NCBI RefSeq assembly: GCF_900107965.1
Contig: NZ_FNVU01000006.1
Location: 1,969-65,968, forward strand
Length of the DNA stretch: 64,000 bases
Direction: 5' to 3'
Source of the DNA: Actinacidiphila yanglinensis
GTDB taxonomy: Bacteria; Actinomycetota; Actinomycetes; Streptomycetales; Streptomycetaceae
Shown: positions 54,143-64,000 of the stretch, one piece after another
Position numbering within the stretch: the stretch's first letter is position 1
Layout of the letters: each line of letters starts with the position of its first letter
Notes under the pieces: generated by a model
What the model was told of the DNA's origin: nothing
Seen by the model: the letters and a program-made list of their open reading frames with translations, nothing else
The model's database searches: none
Position numbers and translations under genes: made by a program

Positions 54143-54153
54143 AGACAACGTTG
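54143..54153. promoter_or_regulatory. LacI operator upstream of the SMP-30 gene
   Basis: GAGACAACGTTG (core 54145-54153, with flanking GA at 54143) lies 58 bp before the GTG of the lactonase gene. It faces the site at 53908 across the 344-bp divergent region, which carries no other gene. Confidence 0.72.
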
Positions 54154-54210
54154 CCTAGAGTTTTCACCCGAGTCACAGAGAAATCTCTTCGTGAGGACCG
54201 GAGGACGCCC

Positions 54211-55143
54211 GTGTCACCAGCGAGTTCGCTCCCCGCCCCGGAACTCTTCGCCCGCGGGCGCGCCGCGGTCGGCGAGGGTCCCGTGGTCGACCACCGCACC
54301 GGCGAGCTGGTCTGGGTCGACATCCCGGCCGGCGTGCTGGTCCGCAGCCCGCTCGGCGCCCCCGGCTCCCCGTCGGTCGCGGCCCGCGTCGGCATGAGCC
54401 TGGGCGCGGTCGCGGTGCGCGACCGGGGCGGGTATGTCGCCGCCGTGGGCGCGGGGTTGGGGGTGATCGGCCCGCCCGGCACGGCAGGCGGGACGGGTCC
54501 GGGCGCGGGCACGGACGCGGGCGGCGGGTCGCTCGCGCTGACCGTCGTCCACCCGGTGCTGCCCGCGCCCGACCTGCGGATGAACGACGCGAAGTGCGAC
54601 CCGGCCGGCCGCTTCTGGGCCGGCAGCACCACCCTCGCGTTCGCCGACGGCGGCGGCGCGCTGCACTGCTGGGACCCGTCCGGCGGGGTACGCACCGCGC
54701 TGCGCGGTCTCACCCTGCCCAACGGTCTGGGCTGGAGCCCGGACGGCAGCCGGTTCTACCTGGCCGACAGCGTGCGGCGGGTGGTGCTCACCGCACCCTT
54801 CGACCCGGCGGACGGACGGCTCGGACCGGTGCGCGAACTGCTGCGCTGGGACAGCGCCGACGGCATGCCGGACGGCCTGTGCGTCGACCAGGACGGCTGC
54901 CTGTGGATCGCGGTCTGGGGCGCGGGCGAGGTCCGCCGCTACGACCCGCGGGGCACGTGCCTGGCCGTCCTGCGGCTGCCCGTCTCGCAGCCGTCGTCCT
55001 GCGCGTTCGGGCCGGACGGCACGCTCTACGTCACCTCGGCGTCGGAGGGCCTGCGACCTGGGACGGAGCCGCTCGCGGGGTCGGTGTTCGCCCTGCCGTG
55101 CACGGCCTTTCGCGGGGTGCCGGCGGGCACGTTCGCGGGATGA
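54211..55143 (+). CDS. SMP-30/gluconolactonase family lactonase
   Basis: 310 residues from a GTG at 54211 with GGAGG upstream. An earlier in-frame TTG at 54151 lies inside the operator and is rejected. It is a six-bladed propeller: GEGPVVDHRTGELVWVDI at the start (Glu metal ligand), RMNDAKCDPAGRFWAGS (Asn ligand), NGLGWSPDGSRFYLADS and DGMPDGLCVDQDGCLWIA (Asp ligand). A Gly/Thr-rich loop around 105-120 is an insertion. It probably hydrolyses the aldarolactone made by uronate dehydrogenase, with which it shares the LacI site. Confidence 0.88.
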   Translation: MSPASSLPAPELFARGRAAVGEGPVVDHRTGELVWVDIPAGVLVRSPLGAPGSPSVAARVGMSLGAVAVRDRGGYVAAVGAGLGVIGPPGTAGGTGPGAGTDAGGGSLALTVVHPVLPAPDLRMNDAKCDPAGRFWAGSTTLAFADGGGALHCWDPSGGVRTALRGLTLPNGLGWSPDGSRFYLADSVRRVVLTAPFDPADGRLGPVRELLRWDSADGMPDGLCVDQDGCLWIAVWGAGEVRRYDPRGTCLAVLRLPVSQPSSCAFGPDGTLYVTSASEGLRPGTEPLAGSVFALPCTAFRGVPAGTFAG

Positions 55144-55186
55144 GTCCGCAGCCAGGGCGGGTCCCCGCGGCCGGCCGCGGGCCGGC

Positions 55187-56254
55187 TCAGTCCCGTGCCG
55201 GGGCGGGCGGCGCCGGGCGGACCGCGCCGCTGTGCTCGACCAGGGTGGTGGGGATGACCACCGTCCGGGGCCGCGACGCGTCGCCGCCGATCCGCTCGAA
55301 GAGCAGCTCGGCGCCGATCCTGCCCATGGCGCGCGCGTCGTAGGACACCACGGTCAGCGGGTACGCCATCAGTCCGGCGGTCTCGAAGTCGTCGAAGCCG
55401 ACCACGGCGACGTCCCGCCCGAGCCGGTTCAGCGCGCTCAACACGCCCAGCGTCAGGCGGTTGTTGAGCGCGAACAGCGCGGTCGGCGGCTGCGGCCCGG
55501 TGAGCATCTCCTCGACCGCGGCCTCGGTGTCGGGCACATGGTGCAGGCCGAACCGGATCAGGTCGGGCCGGTACGGCGCCCCGGCCCGCTCCAGCGCCGC
55601 CTCGGCCGCCGACAGCCGCTCGGACATCGGGTGGATGCTCAGCCAGTCCGACAGCACGCCGATCCGCTCGTGCCCGCGGGCCGTCAGGTGCTCGATCGCG
55701 GAGCGCGCGCCCGCCGCGTTGTCGATCAGCACCGTGTCCGCCCGCACGTTGGTGGGCGGCCGGTCCAGGAACACCGCGGGCGTGCCCATCTCGATCTCGG
55801 TGCGCAGGTAGACGTGGTCGGCGGTGCTGCCGGCGGGGACCACCAGCAGCCCGTCGACGCGCCGCTCGCACATCTGCAGCAGGAGCCTGCGCTCCCGGTC
55901 GGCGTCCTCCTCCGAACTCGCGGTGATCAGCAGGGTGTCGTTCTCCAGGGCGCACTGCGCCGCGGCCGCGGCGATGCCCGCGTAGAACGGGTTGGCCAGG
56001 TCCTCGATGAGCAGGCCGACGGTGGCGGAGGTACTGCGGGTGCGCAGGTCACGGGCCATGCTGTTGCGCCGGAAGCCCAGCCGCGCCACCGCCGCGCGCA
56101 CCCGGGCGGCCATCTCCGGATCGACGGTGGACACGCCGTTGACCACCCGCGAGACGGTCTTGAGGCTGACGTCGGCCTCGCGGGCGACGTCGGTCATCGT
56201 CGGCCGCCGCGGGGCGGTCGCGCTCCGGTCCTGGTCCTGGCTGGATGTGCTCAC
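55187..56254 (-). CDS. LacI family repressor of the uronate-glycan locus
   Basis: 355 residues from a GTG at 56254 with GAGGGGA upstream; a longer frame to 56323 would cover its own operator. The N-terminal helix-turn-helix and hinge (PTMTDVAREADVSLKTVSRVVNG, then FRRNSMARDLRT) precede the periplasmic-binding-like sensor (TVGLLIEDLANPFYAGIA; VAVVGFDDFETAGLMAYPLTVVS). The same palindrome occurs 40 bp upstream of this gene and before three flanking transcription units, which supports autoregulation and control of the block. The effector is probably a pathway sugar. Confidence 0.92.
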   Translation of the reverse strand: MSTSSQDQDRSATAPRRPTMTDVAREADVSLKTVSRVVNGVSTVDPEMAARVRAAVARLGFRRNSMARDLRTRSTSATVGLLIEDLANPFYAGIAAAAAQCALENDTLLITASSEEDADRERRLLLQMCERRVDGLLVVPAGSTADHVYLRTEIEMGTPAVFLDRPPTNVRADTVLIDNAAGARSAIEHLTARGHERIGVLSDWLSIHPMSERLSAAEAALERAGAPYRPDLIRFGLHHVPDTEAAVEEMLTGPQPPTALFALNNRLTLGVLSALNRLGRDVAVVGFDDFETAGLMAYPLTVVSYDARAMGRIGAELLFERIGGDASRPRTVVIPTTLVEHSGAVRPAPPAPARD

Positions 56255-56290
56255 GTGATGGTCCCCTCGGCAACATGGCGCCGAGAGTTC

Positions 56291-56305
56291 GGCCAACGTT
56301 GTCTC
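56291..56305. promoter_or_regulatory. LacI operator upstream of lacI (autoregulation)
   Basis: GGCCAACGTTGTCTC is the exact reverse complement of the element at 53908-53922. It lies about 40 bp before the lacI start codon. Confidence 0.75.
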
Positions 56306-56341
56306 GTCGGCCCGATCATACATCCGCCGGGATCGGGGGTG

Positions 56342-60572
<4,231 letters not shown>

Positions 60573-60590
60573 GCGGGACCTCGATTCTCA

Positions 60591-60602
60591 GTGACCGTTC
60601 AC
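60591..60602. promoter_or_regulatory. Operator for the second LacI protein, copy 1
   Basis: GTGACCGTTCAC is an imperfect palindrome with GTGA/TCAC arms. It lies 19 bp upstream of the lacI-2 start, and its exact reverse complement lies 111 bp away. Confidence 0.65.
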
Positions 60603-60701
60603 ATGACAGTGTGACGCATCCTAGGCGCCCACTCGGCAGAGTGGAAGAGGACGGAGCCATTGACGTCGCATGCGGCGGGACCTAGCTTTGCGTCGCGTCA
60701 A

Positions 60702-60713
60702 GTGAACGGTCAC
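60702..60713. promoter_or_regulatory. Operator for the second LacI protein, copy 2
   Basis: GTGAACGGTCAC is the reverse complement of copy 1. It lies 60 bp upstream of the plus-strand gene at 60773. Two spaced copies could allow looping repression of both promoters. Confidence 0.65.
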
Positions 60714-60772
60714 TCGATCGACACCCGGCCGGCCCGAAAAGCGCCGCCCCCCACGACGAAGGACCCCTTTCC

Positions 60773-62965
60773 ATGAGCGAGCAGGAACCCGCACAGCCTC
60801 CAGCCGCACCGCGCACCGGTGCCGTCAGCCGCCGCCAACTGCTGGCCTACGGCCGCAACGCCGCGATCGTCGCGGGCACGGCCCTGGCGATCCCGGCCAC
60901 CGCCGCCGCCGCGGCGTCCGCCGCCGCGCCCGCCGGTGGGTCCGCGGGTCCCGCCGCTGCCCCGCAGCCGGCCGCCGCCCTGGACACCACCCTCACCGAC
61001 GTCGTGACGTCCTGGACGGGGAACACCTTCTCCGGTGCCACCGAGTGGGTGCAGGACTTCGTCTTCAACATCGCCGTCGCGGCCGACGGCACCGTCTACA
61101 CCGTCAGCTTCTGGGACGAGGCCGGGGACTACGCCGGCATCTACAAGGACGGCCACCTCATCGGCAACTGCCACGGCGCGAACGGCGACGCGGTGGCGGT
61201 CAACAGCACCTCGGTCTACCTCAGCGTGGGCAACGGCCTGACCCGTTTCGGCCTGGACGGCACCATCAGCACGCAGACGTTCGCCGTCGGCAGCCCGCCG
61301 GCCGCGGCGGCGGCCTCGGACACCCAGGTGGTGGCCACCGACCGGACGAACAACCTGGTCAAGGTCTTCGACGCCACCACCGGCGCGCTGCAGCACTCCT
61401 GGAGCGTCAACCAGCCCGGCTCGGTGGCGATCGGCGCGGGCGGCGACATCTGGGTCGTCGCGAACATCACCCGCGACACCAACGACGGGCACTTCTGGCA
61501 CGTCGACCAGGCCAAGCCGGCGCAGATCCTGCACTTCTCCGGCACCGGCGCCGCGCTGGGCGGCACGATCAGCGGACCGTCCGCCGCGTGGATACCCACC
61601 TCACTGGCGGTCGACGTCAACGGGGACCTGCTGGTCGGCGACAACGGCCCGCTGCGCCAGGTGCACACGTACACCGGCCTGTCCGGAACGCCCGCGCTGG
61701 CCCGCAGCCTCGGCCAGGCCGGCGGCATCGGGGCCGGGACGCCCGGCCGGGTCACGGCGGACAAGTTCTTCGGCATCGTCGGGGTCGGCGGCGACTCGGC
61801 CGGCAACGTCTACGTGGCGATGTTCGAGTTCGGCGTCTGGATACGGAAGTTCACGCCCGCGGGCGCGGTGGTCTGGCAGCTGCAGGGCAGCGCGTTCGTG
61901 GACGCCGCCGACTTCGACCCGGCGTCCGACGGCGTGGAGGTCTACACCAAGCAGTGCCACTACACCGTCGACCACACCAAGGCGCCGGGCAGCAACGCGA
62001 CCTTCCGCAGCTACACCCTGGACTCCGTCGCCTATCCGCAGGACGCCCGGCTGTTCCTGACCGGCCACACCCACTCCGCCACCTCGCCGTTCCTCAAACG
62101 CCTGAACGGCTCGCTGTACATGTACGTCACCGGCATGTACTGCGGGCACCTGCTGATCTACCGCATGCAGGGGGAGATCGCCAAGCCGTCCGGCGCGATC
62201 TTCAAGGCGCGCTGGAACGGCGACGACCCGACCTGGCCGCCGAACCAGCCGGCGACGGGCCAGTGGATCTGGCGCGACCTGAGCGGCAACGGCGCCTTCG
62301 AGGCCGGCGAGTACTTCCAGCCGGGCGACGGCACCAGCTCCCCCAGCAACTGCTGGGTCTGGTACGTCGACGACCGCGGCGACATCTGGGAGGGCGGCGA
62401 CCGCAACCTGCGGCACTACCCGCTGCAGGGCTTCGACGCCCAGGGCAACCCGATCTACACCTACGAGAGCCTGGTGACGATCGCGCTCCCCGCACCGTTC
62501 AACGTCGTCCGGCGACTGCACTACGACGTGGCCGCCGACGTGATGTACATGGTCGGCTACACCCCTGACCAGCTGTTCGACAACGCGCACTGGAAGGAGT
62601 GCGGCAAGGTCCTGGTGCGCTACGACAAGTGGAGCACCGGCAACACCACGCCGACCTGGACCCTGCTGCTGCCCTGGGACACCGACGCGACCATCGTGGT
62701 GACGATGGTGAGCCTGGCCTTCGCGGGCGACTACATCTTCGCGGCCGGCATCGAGACCCGCGGCCAGGTCTGGGTGTGGAAGGCCGCCGACGGCTCCCCG
62801 GTGGGCACCTGGGAGGCCGGTTCCATCATCGGCACGACGGACCGTTCGGGGTGGGTCGACGTGCCGTACGGCATCTCCGCGACCAAGCGCGCCGACGGCG
62901 ACTACCTGGTCCAGGTCGAGGACGACCTCTACAACAAGGTGCTGCTCTACCGCTGGACGCCGTAG
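60773..62965 (+). CDS. Tat-exported beta-propeller-like protein of unknown function
   Basis: 730 residues. The twin-arginine signal SRRQLLAYGRNAAIVAGTA is followed by an Ala-rich cleavage region. The body contains recurring strands of NHL/SMP-30-like propellers (DGTVYTVSFWDEAGDYAGIYKDG; LTRFGLDGTISTQ; GDIWVVANIT; GNVYVAMFEFGVWIRKFTPAG), followed by a WPPNQPATGQWIWRDLSGNGAFEAGEY stretch with a DLSGNGAFEAGE calcium-loop-like motif. It probably binds or cleaves an extracellular saccharide. Its promoter is shared with the second LacI gene, so it is likely sugar-regulated. Confidence 0.8.
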   Translation: MSEQEPAQPPAAPRTGAVSRRQLLAYGRNAAIVAGTALAIPATAAAAASAAAPAGGSAGPAAAPQPAAALDTTLTDVVTSWTGNTFSGATEWVQDFVFNIAVAADGTVYTVSFWDEAGDYAGIYKDGHLIGNCHGANGDAVAVNSTSVYLSVGNGLTRFGLDGTISTQTFAVGSPPAAAAASDTQVVATDRTNNLVKVFDATTGALQHSWSVNQPGSVAIGAGGDIWVVANITRDTNDGHFWHVDQAKPAQILHFSGTGAALGGTISGPSAAWIPTSLAVDVNGDLLVGDNGPLRQVHTYTGLSGTPALARSLGQAGGIGAGTPGRVTADKFFGIVGVGGDSAGNVYVAMFEFGVWIRKFTPAGAVVWQLQGSAFVDAADFDPASDGVEVYTKQCHYTVDHTKAPGSNATFRSYTLDSVAYPQDARLFLTGHTHSATSPFLKRLNGSLYMYVTGMYCGHLLIYRMQGEIAKPSGAIFKARWNGDDPTWPPNQPATGQWIWRDLSGNGAFEAGEYFQPGDGTSSPSNCWVWYVDDRGDIWEGGDRNLRHYPLQGFDAQGNPIYTYESLVTIALPAPFNVVRRLHYDVAADVMYMVGYTPDQLFDNAHWKECGKVLVRYDKWSTGNTTPTWTLLLPWDTDATIVVTMVSLAFAGDYIFAAGIETRGQVWVWKAADGSPVGTWEAGSIIGTTDRSGWVDVPYGISATKRADGDYLVQVEDDLYNKVLLYRWTP

Positions 62966-63022
62966 CCGGTACGGCATCCGGCACGGCGGCGACACCAACA
63001 GGACGAGGAGGCAGGGAGTTTC

Positions 63023-64000
63023 GTGAGGAACGTCCACCGCGTGCGCGAGGTCGCGCGGGACACCGCCGTGCACCGCCCCGGGGCCGGGACGCAGGACGGT
63101 CCCGGGGAGAGGGTGTCACCCGTGCCACCGGCGTCGCGGCCGTACCGTACGGCGATCATCGGTGCCGGCAGCATCGCCGGGGACGCCCACGTGCCCGCGA
63201 TCCGGGCGCTGGAGTCGGCGGGGCACCTCGACCTGGTGGCGGTCGCCGACGCCGACGCGCGCCGGGCCGAGCGGTTCGCCGCGACGCACGCGATCCCGCG
63301 CGGCTACCGCGACCCGCGGGAGCTGCTCGCCACCGAGCGGCCGGACCTGGTGGTCGTCTGCACGCCCTCCTTCACCCACGCCGACCTGACGGTCGCCGCG
63401 CTGGAGGCGGGTGCGTGGGTCTTCTGCGAGAAGCCGCTGTGCGGCTCGCTCGCCGACCACGACCGCATCCTGGCCGCCGAGCGGGCCACCGGCCGGTACT
63501 GCGCGCCGGTCTTCCAGTGGCGGGCCGGCTCCGGCGCCGCGCACGTGCGCGACCTCCTGCACGGCGGCGCGGCCGGACCACCGCTGCTGGCGCTGTGCCA
63601 GACCACCTGGTACCGGGGCGCCGACTACTACGCCGCGCCCTGGCGCGGGAGGCGCGCGACCGAGCTGGGCGGGGCGACCGTCACGCAGGGCATCCACGCC
63701 ATGGACCTGCTGCTGTGGCTCATGCCCGACTGGACCGAGGTCAGCGCGCGCGTCGCCACGGTCGACCGGGACATCGAGACCGAGGACGTCTCGCTCGCCC
63801 ATGTCGCCTTCTCCGGCGGCGCGCTGGCCTCGATCGTCAACAGCGTCGTGTCCTCGCACCAGGAGTCGTACCTGCGGCTGGACTGCGCCCGCGCCAGCGT
63901 GGAACTGCGGCACCTCTACGCCTACCGCAACGAGCACTGGACCTTCACCCCCGCCCCGGACCACCCGCCGACCGCGCCGGACTGGGACACCATCGGCCCC
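63023..64000 (+). CDS. Gfo/Idh/MocA family oxidoreductase (3' end outside the window)
   Basis: 326 codons are visible and the frame is open at the window edge. YRTAIIGAGSIAGDAHVPAI is the Rossmann nucleotide-binding start, ERPDLVVVCTPSFTHAD continues the fold, and WVFCEKPLCGS is the family's EKP motif with the catalytic Lys. TQGIHAMDLLLWLM carries the His of the sugar site. The GTG at 63023 has GGGAG upstream; a GTG at 63113 closer to the Rossmann fold is an alternative. It should oxidise or reduce a sugar or inositol with NAD(P). It follows the propeller gene by 57 bp and is probably co-transcribed. Confidence 0.9.
   Translation, partial: MRNVHRVREVARDTAVHRPGAGTQDGPGERVSPVPPASRPYRTAIIGAGSIAGDAHVPAIRALESAGHLDLVAVADADARRAERFAATHAIPRGYRDPRELLATERPDLVVVCTPSFTHADLTVAALEAGAWVFCEKPLCGSLADHDRILAAERATGRYCAPVFQWRAGSGAAHVRDLLHGGAAGPPLLALCQTTWYRGADYYAAPWRGRRATELGGATVTQGIHAMDLLLWLMPDWTEVSARVATVDRDIETEDVSLAHVAFSGGALASIVNSVVSSHQESYLRLDCARASVELRHLYAYRNEHWTFTPAPDHPPTAPDWDTIGP

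Noticed and set aside
54151..54210. TTG start for the SMP-30 gene
   Set aside because: Would begin inside the LacI operator. The GTG at 54211 has a GGAGG site at good spacing.

Overview
The window is very GC-rich, third codon positions are almost always G or C, GTG starts are common, and many regulators sit divergently from short metabolic operons. Together with ABC sugar importers that have no ATPase gene of their own and Tat-exported glycosidases, this points to a Streptomyces-like actinobacterium (an inference; no rRNA or marker gene is present). I found no tRNA, rRNA, CRISPR, insertion sequence, integrase or phage gene.

Left part (1-17.7 kb): mostly small regulator-plus-enzyme modules. 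These are an anti-sigma-type ATPase, a TetR/SDR pair sharing an operator half-site motif, an Ig-like exported protein, two leaderless IPT/TIG-repeat proteins, an HxlR/NmrA pair, an amidohydrolase with an XRE-type regulator, a LysR/epimerase pair and two tandem SRPBCC proteins. At 14.45-16.8 kb lies the most unusual item: a short open frame encoding a 25-residue peptide that ends in four consecutive cysteines, just upstream of a cobalamin-type radical SAM enzyme. It is a candidate ribosomal-peptide precursor and tailoring enzyme.

Middle part (16.9-29.5 kb): a PhyH dioxygenase, a cupin/MarR pair with a duplicated palindromic operator, a deletion scar joining remnants of an IclR regulator and an aromatic hydroxylase, and a compact lower meta-cleavage operon (hydratase, acylating acetaldehyde dehydrogenase, 4-hydroxy-2-oxovalerate aldolase) with its own IclR regulator. 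A DksA-like protein, a flavin reductase/ArsR pair with a long dyad, a Tat-exported 5'-nucleotidase, and AraC and GntR regulators follow.

Right part (29.8-64 kb): almost entirely carbohydrate catabolism. One plus-strand operon carries an ABC importer, a GH36-like alpha-galactosidase and a GH20 hexosaminidase. A long minus-strand block (53.9 down to 36.4 kb) encodes an alpha-galactosidase-like enzyme, a Tat-exported GH39-like glycosidase, a ManD-type dehydratase, a second ABC importer, a 1360-residue protein of unknown activity, uronate dehydrogenase, an SDR, a UxuA-like dehydratase and a PmoA-like protein. A divergent SMP-30 lactonase and a LacI regulator follow. Four copies of an ACAACGTTG-centred palindrome lie 40-60 bp before the start codons of exactly these units, including lacI itself, so they look like one regulon for a galactose- and uronate-containing glycan. 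A GH2 beta-galactosidase, a second LacI regulator with its own paired operator, a Tat-exported propeller-like protein and a Gfo/Idh/MocA oxidoreductase cut by the window edge complete the region.
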